This document shows, one piece after another, positions 8,349-16,772 of a stretch of 30,810 nt of DNA (positions within the stretch are counted from its first letter, which is position 1; each line of letters starts with the position of its first letter). Below the pieces are notes generated by a model, which did no database searches, was not told the origin of the DNA, and was given only the letters and a program-made list of their open reading frames with translations. A program made the translations under genes and the position numbers. The stretch is from a bacterium (GTDB lineage: Bacteria > Spirochaetota > UBA4802 > UBA5550): positions 1 to 30,810 of the forward strand of contig JAAENB010000481.1 in NCBI GenBank assembly GCA_024224995.1, given 5' to 3'.

Positions 8349-11300
8349 ATGAGCGAAAAGACCAAAGCCCAGTTGCTCGAAGAGATTCACCAATTGCGTG
8401 AGGAACTAGCTGCTATCCATGGTGAAAATTGTCAGGATAAATCTCTATTTCCGGACAGTTTCGACAAGCAAGCTCGTGCCTGGATTGAGAACTCACCGGT
8501 TTGCACAAAAATATTGGACCTTGATTTTAATCTGCAATATATGAGTTCTTCGGGCGCAAAAGACCTCAAGGTTGATGACATTACAGATTTTTACGGGAAC
8601 CCCTACCCTTTTTCTTTTTATCCTGATTCGTTCAAAATTCACATGACGAATAACCTGGTGCAAGTTAAAGAAACAGGAGAAATTGCCACACAGGAAGCTG
8701 CTGTGCGTGATACCAGGGGGAACAAATTATGGTATCACTCGACGCTTGTCCCGGTTAAAAATGAGAAAGGCCGCCTTGAGTACATCATGGCCGTATCCGT
8801 GAATATCACTGCTCAAAAACAGGCTGAGGATGCTCTGAAGCTTTCTCTTGATCATATGGAAAAGCAAATTGAAAAGCGCACTTCCGAACTTAATAAAAGT
8901 GAAGAGCGGTTTTCACTGGCCATGCGTGGAGCCAATGATGGTCTGTGGGACTGGAACCTGGAAACCGGTGAAGTCTATTACTCCCCTCGCTGGAAAAGCA
9001 TGCTGGGTTACGAGAAGAATGAACTTGATGCCAGGCTCCATAGCTGGGAGGCACTTGTTCATCCGGATGATAAGGATTGGGTGTTCGAAAAGGTTCAGGA
9101 TTACATAGCGGGCCGGGCTGATTCATTTGAAGTTAAAATACGCATGCATCATAAGGATGGCCATGAAGTTATAGTTCTGTCCCGTGCTTTTCTACAGCAT
9201 CGCGATTCCGATGGCAAACCGGTTCGCCTGGTTGGAACCCATGTGGATATAACCAAACGCAAAAAAGCAGAATCTTTTGATGAAAGCAATTCCAGGATTC
9301 TTGAAATGATCGCGAAAGGACATCCGGCACCAGGCATCTATGATGCAATCGCATTGATGTATGAGGCGCGCCATCCCGGGTTGCGATGCTCAATGCTTGA
9401 ATTACATGGCAACAAACTCATGCACGGCGGAGCACCAAGCCTGCCGAAGGAATATTGTGATGCTGTCAACGGTCTGGAAAACGGTCCCTCTGTTGGCTCG
9501 TGCGGAACATCCACCTACACCGGAAAGCGTGTTCTTGTTGAAAATATTGAGACAGACCCGAAATGGGAAAAAATCAAGCATGTGGCCCTTCCTCATGGTA
9601 TGCGCTGCTGCTGGTCTGAGCCAATTAAAAATTCCTCCGGCAAAGTATTAGGCGCATTCGGCATGTATTACAATCACCCTGCACTCCCCAATGAGGAGGA
9701 ATTGAGTGATCTTGAATCAGCGGCAAGGCTTGCCGGTATAATCATGGAGCGGGTGCTAACGGAAAATGAACTTAATCGGCATAGACAAAGACTTGAAGAA
9801 CTGGTCAATGAACGTACTCTGGAACTTAAAAAGGCTAAGAAGGAAGCAGAAAAGGCCAACCAGGCCAAAACACAGTTTTTAGCCAATATGAGTCATGAAA
9901 TAAGAACCCCAATGAATGCAATAATTGGATTCAGTAAACTCTTATTGGATGGGAATGAAAAACGGAAAGATATAGATAAGATATCCTATGATGATATAAC
10001 CCAGATAGAAAAAATACATATATCAGCAAAAAACCTGTTATCTGTTATTAATGATATCCTGGATTTTTCAAAGATCGATGCCGGAAAATTAGACCTGGAA
10101 ATCATTGATTTTGATCTCAGAGCAGTCATTAATAATTTGACAGGGATCCTCCGGGAAAACGCGCGCGCAAAAAAAATAACGCTATCGATTAAGCTTGAGG
10201 CCGATGTCCCATATTATCTTAAAGGCGACCCAGGCAGATTATACCAAGTCCTTATGAATATAATCAATAATGCCGTCAAATTTACAGAAAAAGGCGGCGT
10301 TTCAGTTAAAATCTCATTAGAAAATAAATTTCCCGCAAAAGTAAAATTAAAATTTATGGTTATAGATACAGGCATTGGTATACCTGGAGATCAACAGGAG
10401 CGGCTTTTCAGTGCTTTTAGTCAAACTGACTCTTCATATACCAGGAAATACGGAGGAACAGGTCTTGGACTTATCATATCAAGGCGGCTTGTTGAGCTGA
10501 TGAATGGGGAAATCAACTTTAGCAGTAAAGAAGATGAGGGCTCTACTTTCTGGTTTACCGTTACGTTTGAGAAAGGCAAAGCGCCCAAAAAAGAAGAGAA
10601 AACTGTGGTTTCAAAAATACACGGATTACGTATTCTTTTAGTTGAAGACCAGCTATTCAACCAGGAGTTGGTTATTGCTATTTTAGACAAACATGATGTC
10701 ACGGTGGCTAACAATGGTAAAGAAGCTGTTGATCTTTTAAAAAAGCAAAAATTTGATATGGTGTTAATGGATATACAGATGCCCATATTGGATGGGTTTG
10801 AAGCAACATCAATCATTCGTGATTCTAAATCCGATGTACTTGATCATGATGTTTTCATCGTTGCGATGACAGCTCATGCGACAAGAGAAGATAGAAAAAA
10901 GTGCCTTCATAGTGGTATGAGTGATTATATATCAAAACCATTTGAGCCGGATGACCTATTTGTCATCATTAACAAACAATTTGATATTAATTCTGCTGAA
11001 GAAACGAATGAAGATGATGGAGATACCGGCACTGATCTTCTTGATATGGAATTATTTCTGAACCGTCTTGACGGCAGGAAGAACTTAGCGGCTAAACTAA
11101 TAGGAGCGTTCCTTAAAAATTGTAAAGAAAATCAAATTGCCATTAAGAAAGCAATTGATAATAAAAAACCGGAAGCGTTAAATGCTTCAGCACATTCACT
11201 CAAAGGAATGTTAGTTCATTTTTGCGAGCAAGGTGCTGATTTGGCTAACCAGCTGGAAGAGATGGGACGTTCCGGTAAAATAGATATGGAAAGAGCCGAT

Positions 11301-11381
11301 GTTATTTATAATAACTTGAAAATCATAATTGACCAAATACTACCGGACCTCAAAGAATATAAACGCAAATTTGAAAGTTAA
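8349..11381 (+). CDS. Hybrid sensor kinase PAS-PAS-GAF-HisKA-HATPase-REC-HPt, 1010 residues
   Basis: It opens with the coiled MSEKTKAQLLEEIHQLREEL typical of this kinase class. PAS 1 is at about 40-158, a short coiled coil at 160-185 and PAS 2 (PAS_3 type) at about 187-308 (ANDGLWDWNLETGEVYYSPRW). GAF spans about 312-470 and has the conserved SVGSCGTSTYTG and MRCCWSEPI motifs with paired cysteines. HisKA carries H516 (ANMSHEIRTPMNAIIGFSKLL). HATPase_c is at about 620-740 (MNIINNAVKFTEKGG, DTGIGIP, YGGTGLGLIISRRLVELMNG). REC is at about 760-878 (D808 in LMDIQMP, K863 in YISKPF). HPt is at about 898-1000 with H949 in ASAHSLKGML. No membrane segment is present. It has every step of an internal H-D-H relay and carries the only HPt in the window, so it could also serve the neighbouring kinases; that is inference. 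The start is supported by the promoter directly in front. Confidence 0.94.
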   Translation: MSEKTKAQLLEEIHQLREELAAIHGENCQDKSLFPDSFDKQARAWIENSPVCTKILDLDFNLQYMSSSGAKDLKVDDITDFYGNPYPFSFYPDSFKIHMTNNLVQVKETGEIATQEAAVRDTRGNKLWYHSTLVPVKNEKGRLEYIMAVSVNITAQKQAEDALKLSLDHMEKQIEKRTSELNKSEERFSLAMRGANDGLWDWNLETGEVYYSPRWKSMLGYEKNELDARLHSWEALVHPDDKDWVFEKVQDYIAGRADSFEVKIRMHHKDGHEVIVLSRAFLQHRDSDGKPVRLVGTHVDITKRKKAESFDESNSRILEMIAKGHPAPGIYDAIALMYEARHPGLRCSMLELHGNKLMHGGAPSLPKEYCDAVNGLENGPSVGSCGTSTYTGKRVLVENIETDPKWEKIKHVALPHGMRCCWSEPIKNSSGKVLGAFGMYYNHPALPNEEELSDLESAARLAGIIMERVLTENELNRHRQRLEELVNERTLELKKAKKEAEKANQAKTQFLANMSHEIRTPMNAIIGFSKLLLDGNEKRKDIDKISYDDITQIEKIHISAKNLLSVINDILDFSKIDAGKLDLEIIDFDLRAVINNLTGILRENARAKKITLSIKLEADVPYYLKGDPGRLYQVLMNIINNAVKFTEKGGVSVKISLENKFPAKVKLKFMVIDTGIGIPGDQQERLFSAFSQTDSSYTRKYGGTGLGLIISRRLVELMNGEINFSSKEDEGSTFWFTVTFEKGKAPKKEEKTVVSKIHGLRILLVEDQLFNQELVIAILDKHDVTVANNGKEAVDLLKKQKFDMVLMDIQMPILDGFEATSIIRDSKSDVLDHDVFIVAMTAHATREDRKKCLHSGMSDYISKPFEPDDLFVIINKQFDINSAEETNEDDGDTGTDLLDMELFLNRLDGRKNLAAKLIGAFLKNCKENQIAIKKAIDNKKPEALNASAHSLKGMLVHFCEQGADLANQLEEMGRSGKIDMERADVIYNNLKIIIDQILPDLKEYKRKFES

Positions 11382-11442
11382 AAAAATGAAAATGTTTGAT
11401 TCGTGAGTATGAAAATTTTCTTCAAAGAATATCAATAAAACA

Positions 11443-11462
11443 GGGGGGAGTTACCTCCCCCC
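11443..11462 (-). terminator. Terminator downstream of the endonuclease gene, with a 10-C tract
   Basis: GGGGGGAG (11443-11450) pairs with CTCCCCCC (11455-11462) around the loop TTAC. Read on the minus strand, the stem is followed by TGTTTTATT, so it fits a Rho-independent terminator for the gene ending at 11474. The C-run 11457-11466 is ten bases long. Confidence 0.55.
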
Positions 11463-11473
11463 CCCCGGAGTTC

Positions 11474-12694
11474 TTAAAAATCAGAAATTTGATCGATAAA
11501 TTCAGGCCGGTCAACAAACGGATTCCGGTTTCCCTGAACAGCTTCAATTGAATCGTTTCGAGCGCGTTCAATAGAATCGACAGGGTCGCTGAGATGCCAT
11601 TGCCGCAGAAGCGCTTCTTCTGAGGAATTAATCCGCCCATCGGAAGAGCTGGAATTATCATCAATAGTAAGGCTGCCGCTGGAGTATCGAACAGCCATAT
11701 AAAAATGGGCACGAGCGATATCTCCGCGTTTGTCGGCCTGAACTTCAAAAACCGTAGAACCGCCGGAGTCGGGACCTAATTCGGAGTCACCGAATGTATA
11801 GGAGGGATTGGCTGTAATTCCAAAATCCCAGCTGTCTCTCCTGCCGTTAGCCGTAACGTCTGTGGGAAAAAGATGATGAAGATCGCTGTTTGCGGGCTCG
11901 CTCTTGTTGAACTGTCCGCGGGGCCAGCTGTGTTCCGTATTAAAAGAATAACTTGAATACGCCTCGTAGCTTCCCGAAGGAGTGGGCATGGATCTACCGG
12001 AATAGACGCAGTAGACTTTTCCGTTTACGGGGTCTATTGACGTAAACATATGGAGCCTGGCAGTGTCATAACCAAGGTTAGTATGACTTTTAACTTTTGC
12101 GTAAAGCCCGGAAATCAAAGCGCTTCCGTACAGGTTTTCCACATCGGAATAAGCATCGGAAGGAGCAGGATCGGGGTCCGGTTCCGGATCCGGATCGGGA
12201 TCGGGATTTGTGCTGCTGTTTTTCGTCAGGGCTGCCGTCAATTCAAATGTAGACGTAGAATAGCCATAGACGCTGATATACCAGGTCCCGTCACTTAAAA
12301 CAGGGCTTGAAGAAGAATTAACCAGAACCGATTCATTCGACCCTTCATAGTAGGGACAAAAGTCGTAACTTGACGTGGTAGGCCGTGAACCTTTTTGAAC
12401 ATACAGATCGGCATCACCGTTTCCCGTCATTTTAATAGAGAGAGATTCTCCCGAGGCAACGGAGATTGTATAATTCCGCCATGAACCTGCCGCAACAGTA
12501 GACGTGACCGTAGTGCCGTTTCCCAGGGAACCGCCATCTAATGAAACTGCTTGAACCGGAGACGCCGCATTAATTGTTTTTACATCTTCAGTGCCTGTCG
12601 TTGAATCCAGACAACCAAAAATAGAAACAACCAGGACAGAAACCAGGCCGGTGAATAAAATTTTTTCAAATTTTCTCTTTAGTTTTCTTTTCAT
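11474..12694 (-). CDS. Exported endonuclease I family nuclease with PPC domain (lipoprotein), 406 residues
   Basis: The signal peptide is of lipoprotein type with cysteine at residue 28 (VSIFGC). A PPC-like beta domain (about 45-158; GSWRNYTISVASGES, GDADLYVQKG, DGTWYISVYGY) is followed by an Asp-Pro repeat linker (about 163-178) and the endonuclease I domain (about 183-400). The nuclease signatures are FNTEHSWPRG (H255), DLHHLFPTD (H273, H274), NGRRDSWDFG, GDIARAHFYMAVRY, QWHLSDPVD and QGNRNPFVDRPEFI. Family members are EndA/Vvn/Dns-type Mg2+-dependent nucleases exported to degrade extracellular DNA; here the lipid anchor suggests a cell-surface or periplasmic-face location. AAGGAAG lies in front of the ATG at 12694. 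The gene is flanked by terminators on both sides, so it is monocistronic. Confidence 0.92.
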   Translation of the reverse strand: MKRKLKRKFEKILFTGLVSVLVVSIFGCLDSTTGTEDVKTINAASPVQAVSLDGGSLGNGTTVTSTVAAGSWRNYTISVASGESLSIKMTGNGDADLYVQKGSRPTTSSYDFCPYYEGSNESVLVNSSSSPVLSDGTWYISVYGYSTSTFELTAALTKNSSTNPDPDPDPEPDPDPAPSDAYSDVENLYGSALISGLYAKVKSHTNLGYDTARLHMFTSIDPVNGKVYCVYSGRSMPTPSGSYEAYSSYSFNTEHSWPRGQFNKSEPANSDLHHLFPTDVTANGRRDSWDFGITANPSYTFGDSELGPDSGGSTVFEVQADKRGDIARAHFYMAVRYSSGSLTIDDNSSSSDGRINSSEEALLRQWHLSDPVDSIERARNDSIEAVQGNRNPFVDRPEFIDQISDF

Positions 12695-12726
12695 AAAAGA
12701 CTTCCTTAATTTTTTATTTTTTTTTG

Positions 12727-12749
12727 AATAGCAGTGTTATACCGCTATT
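12727..12749. promoter_or_regulatory. Inverted repeat in the leader of the endonuclease gene
   Basis: AATAGC.GT (12727-12735) pairs with AC.GCTATT (12741-12749) around a 5-nt loop, with one mismatch. It lies 33-55 bases upstream of the endonuclease ATG. It could be an operator or a leader hairpin; no binding protein can be named. Confidence 0.25.
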
Positions 12750-12840
12750 GTTTACACTTATGACATCAGAAAAAAAAGGCGTAATAATGCAAGTGTTTTT
12801 TAAGGAAGTTTTTAGGGCGCGGAAGATCATAACGAAAAAA

Positions 12841-12873
12841 ATACCGGCTGCCCGGGTTTTGGGCAGCCGGTAT
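12841..12873. terminator. Strong bidirectional Rho-independent terminator
   Basis: A perfect 13-bp stem, ATACCGGCTGCCC (12841-12853) with GGGCAGCCGGTAT (12861-12873), and a 7-nt loop. It is flanked by an A-run on the left and a T-run on the right, so it works on both strands. It ends the leftward 687-residue protein gene (stop at 12894). Confidence 0.85.
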
Positions 12874-12893
12874 TTTTTGTATTACTATGGTTA

Positions 12894-14957
12894 CTATTGC
12901 ATGTCCGCAAGTTTCGAATTCTTGTGTATTTCATCCAGGTAATGATCAACTCTTTTCTGTACCGATCTAAATTCAAAATACTGCAAAGCCTTTTTATCTT
13001 CTATTACTTGTAGAGAAAGATTTGTACGCAAGATTCCGAAGAAATCCAGCTGGAACTTACTCACGTTTTTGTCAATTTGGCTCCTGGAGATATCGCCATA
13101 GGGAAAACGCTGAACCATACCAGTCATTAGCTTTATCAACTTCTTTTTGACTGCATCCTGGCTGGCCTTATCCTTTCCATTGGCTATAGACATTATGTTC
13201 GCTAAGGTTAAATTCTTCGTGCTGAACTTCTTTGTAACTTGTATTGAAGATGCAGTTCTTACAATCGTTGGTCTTGAAGGATTTTTCGTACTCATTGCAT
13301 CAAAAAGTTCGGTACCGATATTTTTCTTGATCATTTTACAAAAATCCAGAAGAGAGATCTTGCCTAATTTAAATCTGGTTATGCCGGCATTTATCTTTGT
13401 AATGTTTGACCGCTTGGAACTGAGCTCCACTGTATTAACGCCATCAAGCTGACGCCAGCTCGTTGTGATGAAATTCGTATGCCTTATGGCTATCCTCTGA
13501 GCAATTTTATCTATTTCCGCTATATGATCATTATCATATTGAAAGCTTAGCTCCTTTATATAATCGTGAAAAGCTTCTAACGTATTCAGACCAAATGAAC
13601 CGTTATCTACAGCTGTCTCATACTTATTGTAACTACCAAATGATAGCATTTTTTCTTTACCTTCTTTGATATCGTGAGAATGATTCTTATTTGGCGAGTG
13701 AGAGAAAGATTTTTTGCCTTCCAGTTGTTGGCGTATCCATTTGAATTTTGGATCGGCAATATCACTCAGATCGACCCTATCGTCGACTTCTTGTGTGTGT
13801 CCCTTTTTACTGGCTTGCCTGGCAGCTTTATGCATCATCTCTTTCCGTTGAGACTCAAGACTCGACCGGTAAGCCAGGTCCATTTCTGAGATAAAAGAAT
13901 CGTTGTAATTTCGAGTCCCACTTTTTGCCGTTCCATAATCATGAGATATTTTTTCAGCAATAAACGTCTCAATTGCGAGAAACAGCGGACCTACTGATTT
14001 GCTGCTTACTGCGCTTCGGGCTTTGTGTGAATAGGCATTAGTTCCAAGCGCCTTCTTGAGTATTTTTACACACTCAAGTTTACTTATCTCCACCTGTGGA
14101 GCTACTTGCGACTCATCTTTAGATTCATCATCATATTTCAATATATCAATTATGTCAGCTAAAGATATCTTTATGTTTTTCTTCTTTTTCTTTTTATTAT
14201 TACTATTACTATTCTTTTGGGGTATCTCAAAAAAATTTTCAAGCATAATTGTGCCAATATCCAATCCCTGTGCATTGACCGCGAATTTTCCCAGGTTTTG
14301 AACTATCTCTACAGACAGTTTTTCCAGTTTCTTTTCGTCATCAAATGCCCCTTTCTTTGTCACAATATTATAAATTCCACGAATATCGGACATTAAGATT
14401 TTATAGTCATCATCGTCAAGGTTGATCTGCTTCCCTTTGGGCCTAAAGGATATCCCCAGTCCTACATATTTTTGATGCATATGATTATTGAAGCTGCTTG
14501 TATTCGATTTTTGCGAATCAAACTCCAGGCCGAATTCCTTTGCTTTATTCAAAAATTCCTCAAGCAATCCTACATTCGAGTTATTAAATTCATACTCCCT
14601 CTTCTCCTTAAAATCAGCGTAGTTTGCATAAGTACCAAATTGCAGCCAAAAAATTTTATATGGCGATTTTGTAAATTTACCCGAGTTAAATTTTGTCAAA
14701 TTCTTCCGTATAAAATTTATTTTTTTTGAAACCTGACTTTCAAGTAAAACATCCTCCTCCATTTCGGCAACCGCTTGAGCCATTCCCCCTCCTACGGCCG
14801 ATTTCTTTTTGCTGCTGTTGCTGTTGCTGCTGCTGCTTTTGCTGCTTTTGCTGTTGTTGTTTTTCGTGGGATCTGCATACAATCCATTATTATACACAAA
14901 TATACTCGCAAGGAGCAATATGCTCAGTGCAAGTAATATTTTTTTTACCTTGTTCAT
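12894..14957 (-). CDS. Exported protein of unknown family with internal duplication, 687 residues
   Basis: I do not recognise the family. A signal peptide (KKILLALSILLLASIFVYNNGLYA, residues 5-28) is followed by a low-complexity Ser/Asn/Lys tract (31-52). Two blocks of the remaining sequence resemble each other. FIRKNL...SPYK...LQFGTY..Y (82-113) with NVGLLEEFLNKAKEFGLEFD (128-147) matches WIRQQL...SPNK...LSFGSY..Y (407-446) with GLNTLEAFHDYIKELSFQYD (456-475). VEISKLECVKILKKALGT (289-306) matches GKISLLDFCKMIKKNIGT (532-549). A second Asn/Lys tract lies at 249-261. This points to an ancestral duplication of a helical domain. There are no cysteine pairs, catalytic motifs or anchors that I can name. 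An AGAGG ribosome binding site and a promoter (15028-15055) precede the ATG at 14957. It is divergent from a membrane lipase and ends at a strong terminator, so it is monocistronic. Being an exported substrate-binding, toxin or envelope protein are all open. Confidence 0.8.
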   Translation of the reverse strand: MNKVKKILLALSILLLASIFVYNNGLYADPTKNNNSKSSKSSSSNSNSSKKKSAVGGGMAQAVAEMEEDVLLESQVSKKINFIRKNLTKFNSGKFTKSPYKIFWLQFGTYANYADFKEKREYEFNNSNVGLLEEFLNKAKEFGLEFDSQKSNTSSFNNHMHQKYVGLGISFRPKGKQINLDDDDYKILMSDIRGIYNIVTKKGAFDDEKKLEKLSVEIVQNLGKFAVNAQGLDIGTIMLENFFEIPQKNSNSNNKKKKKKNIKISLADIIDILKYDDESKDESQVAPQVEISKLECVKILKKALGTNAYSHKARSAVSSKSVGPLFLAIETFIAEKISHDYGTAKSGTRNYNDSFISEMDLAYRSSLESQRKEMMHKAARQASKKGHTQEVDDRVDLSDIADPKFKWIRQQLEGKKSFSHSPNKNHSHDIKEGKEKMLSFGSYNKYETAVDNGSFGLNTLEAFHDYIKELSFQYDNDHIAEIDKIAQRIAIRHTNFITTSWRQLDGVNTVELSSKRSNITKINAGITRFKLGKISLLDFCKMIKKNIGTELFDAMSTKNPSRPTIVRTASSIQVTKKFSTKNLTLANIMSIANGKDKASQDAVKKKLIKLMTGMVQRFPYGDISRSQIDKNVSKFQLDFFGILRTNLSLQVIEDKKALQYFEFRSVQKRVDHYLDEIHKNSKLADMQ

Positions 14958-15027
14958 ATTAGCCTGACCTCTTTTTGATTTTTATTTTGATTTTATTTTG
15001 ATTTGTTTTGTACTCGTACCGCTGCTC

Positions 15028-15055
15028 ATTATGCTCCGAAAAGCTTTCATGTCAC
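15028..15055 (-). promoter_or_regulatory. Promoter of the 687-residue exported protein
   Basis: On the minus strand GTGACA (15050-15055) and CATAAT (15028-15033) are 16 bp apart; each matches five of six consensus bases. The predicted start near 15021 leaves a leader of about 64 nt with AGAGG near the ATG. Confidence 0.45.
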
Positions 15056-15244
15056 AGCACCTCGTTAATATAACAAAAAAAATTCCAATCGTCAATATGG
15101 AGAATATTATTTTCAACAAACCGGGAATTAATCCGGCTTTTATTTCAATTACTGACCCGATTCCATCGGGACGCCGCGCAAAGTCCTTCCGGACGGTCTG
15201 CTGTTTGAGCAGCAGTCTAACAGAGAGCATTCAACAAAAAAAGC

Positions 15245-15273
15245 TTGTTTATTGCAATTTATTCAGGTATCAT
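15245..15273 (+). promoter_or_regulatory. Possible promoter of the membrane lipase
   Basis: TTGTTT (15245-15250) and TATCAT (15268-15273) are separated by 17 bp. The -10 matches five of six bases and the -35 only three, so the call rests mainly on spacing and position 54 bases upstream of the ATG. Confidence 0.3.
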
Positions 15274-15326
15274 ATTTATTCGTACAAACCAGGGAGCTTT
15301 CAAAAAATCGAACCAGGAGTTGATCG

Positions 15327-16772
15327 ATGATTTCCGTAATAGTAATAAGCACAATAATCGTACTCATAATTCTAGATGCGGCAAAAGTCCTTACAGTAAC
15401 CAATACCATTGCCGCGTCAATAGGATTGTTTTTGCTTGCTCATATTGTCGGCTTTGCAGCATTATCAACCCAACCGGAAATAGCAATAATACCGGAAGGT
15501 CAGTTTTATTTCATATTGATCCCGTTGATATTTTTCACAATCTACTTAGGAATAAGGCTGCATATGTATGTTACTCCTGAACCCCCAACAGTAAAAATGG
15601 GCTTACGAACCAGGATAATGATGGGAGGGAGAGAAATCATTCTATTGTCATTATTCAATTCAATATTACAAATACCATTCACAATTTTTTTAGTAAAACT
15701 TTTTAGCCACTATACTATACCCAAAACAGTTATTGTTACGGATATTGTACTAACAATTATAATGCTATTCGCGTTAGCATTTAACGGAGTAATAAGAATT
15801 TTTGCAACCTCAAAACATCTGAGAGTTCTCCATAGAATTATAATATTTTTATTTATGTGGATACCGGTAATTAATTTCTATATTGCCTTTAAATACTGCA
15901 AAATTATAAAGAATGAGTATGGCATTGAGCTCTATCGAGAAGAATTACACGCGACTCGTGAAGAATCCCAGGTATGCAAAACGAAATATCCATTATTGCT
16001 GCTTCATGGTATTGGATTCCGGGATCCAAAATACGCGAGTTATTGGGGCAGGATCCCAAAATGGCTCAAAAGAAATGGTGCTGTTATTTATTATGGAGAA
16101 CAGCACGCCTGGGGAACAATGGAAAATAACGCGGAGGAAATTAAAAATAAAATTCGTACAATTATGGAAGAGACAGGGAGTGAGAAAATAAATATTATCG
16201 CTCACTCAAAAGGGGGCCTTGACGCGCGGTATCTTATTAGTTCTCTTGAAATGGCTAAACATGTTGCCTCATTAACTACAATTTCAACACCCCACAGAGG
16301 ATCTGAATTAATTGATGTCCTGGAAAAATTGGGGGAGAAAAAATACCGGCAGGTAACCGCGTCAATTGATAAATATTTCAAATTTTTTGGAGACAGCGTT
16401 CCGGACAGTTATACTTCAAGTAAACAGCTTAAACCATCATATATGGAAAAATTTAATGAAGAGAATCCCGACTCACCACTTGTTTATTACCAGAGTTATG
16501 GGGATGCCATGTCACAGGCAAATAGTGATGGATTATTGAGCGGTCCATACTTATTGATGAAATGGGCAAAAGGAGAAAGCGATGGCAATGACGGCCTGGT
16601 TTCTCTGGAATCTGCAAAATGGGGAGAGTTTAGGGGATTGTTCTCATCGGAAGATGGAAAAGGGCTCTCTCATGGAGATGTCATTGATCTGAAGAGAAAA
16701 GATATGGATGGATCTGACGTTATTGAAAAGTATATTGAAATAGTATCCGAGCTAAAAGAAAAAGGATATTAA
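15327..16772 (+). CDS. Membrane-anchored triacylglycerol lipase-like alpha/beta hydrolase, 481 residues
   Basis: Residues 1-190 are mostly hydrophobic, with about five predicted membrane segments (roughly 3-20, 28-47, 60-78, 104-125, 135-158, 168-188). The remainder is a soluble alpha/beta-hydrolase domain of the bacterial family I lipase/PGAP1 type: oxyanion region LLLLHGIGF (H227-G228), nucleophile elbow IIAHSKGGLDARYLI (S294), and the family's SLTTISTPHRGSELID. The acid is probably D422 in NDGLVSLESAKWG and the histidine H449 in LSHGDVID. So a full Ser-Asp-His triad appears present. The likely reaction is ester hydrolysis of lipids, but on which face of the membrane is unclear. Family I lipases are usually secreted without such a domain, so the membrane fusion is unusual. 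AGGAG lies eight bases before the ATG. It is divergent from the exported 687-residue protein. Confidence 0.87.
   Translation: MISVIVISTIIVLIILDAAKVLTVTNTIAASIGLFLLAHIVGFAALSTQPEIAIIPEGQFYFILIPLIFFTIYLGIRLHMYVTPEPPTVKMGLRTRIMMGGREIILLSLFNSILQIPFTIFLVKLFSHYTIPKTVIVTDIVLTIIMLFALAFNGVIRIFATSKHLRVLHRIIIFLFMWIPVINFYIAFKYCKIIKNEYGIELYREELHATREESQVCKTKYPLLLLHGIGFRDPKYASYWGRIPKWLKRNGAVIYYGEQHAWGTMENNAEEIKNKIRTIMEETGSEKINIIAHSKGGLDARYLISSLEMAKHVASLTTISTPHRGSELIDVLEKLGEKKYRQVTASIDKYFKFFGDSVPDSYTSSKQLKPSYMEKFNEENPDSPLVYYQSYGDAMSQANSDGLLSGPYLLMKWAKGESDGNDGLVSLESAKWGEFRGLFSSEDGKGLSHGDVIDLKRKDMDGSDVIEKYIEIVSELKEKGY

Larger units (their letters stand above)
14958..15326. other. Divergent intergenic region between exported protein and lipase
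   Basis: It holds a leftward promoter (15028-15055), a weaker rightward one (15245-15273), a 6-bp hairpin CTGCTG/CAGCAG (15198-15215) and, at 14980-15001, about two and a half tandem copies of an 11-bp TTTTATTTTGA unit. Two ORFs are possible: 82 codons leftward (15230-14982, one hydrophobic segment) and 110 codons rightward (14998-15330). I do not call either. The leftward one ends inside the AT repeat, covers the promoter and lacks a ribosome binding site. Confidence 0.5.

Noticed and set aside
14809..14866. CTG/CTT-rich tract as a CRISPR or non-coding repeat array
   Set aside because: It is the coding sequence of the Ser/Asn/Lys tract of the exported protein; units are triplets, with no spacers.
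14982..15230. Leftward 82-codon ORF with one hydrophobic segment
   Set aside because: It ends inside the TTTTATTTTGA repeat, covers the likely promoter of the 687-residue gene and lacks a ribosome binding site; kept only as a remark in the gap note.
14998..15330. Rightward 110-codon ORF overlapping the lipase start by ATGA
   Set aside because: Composition looks like antisense of the leftward AT-rich leader, it begins inside an AT tandem repeat and has no ribosome binding site; AGGAG upstream of the lipase ATG suffices.
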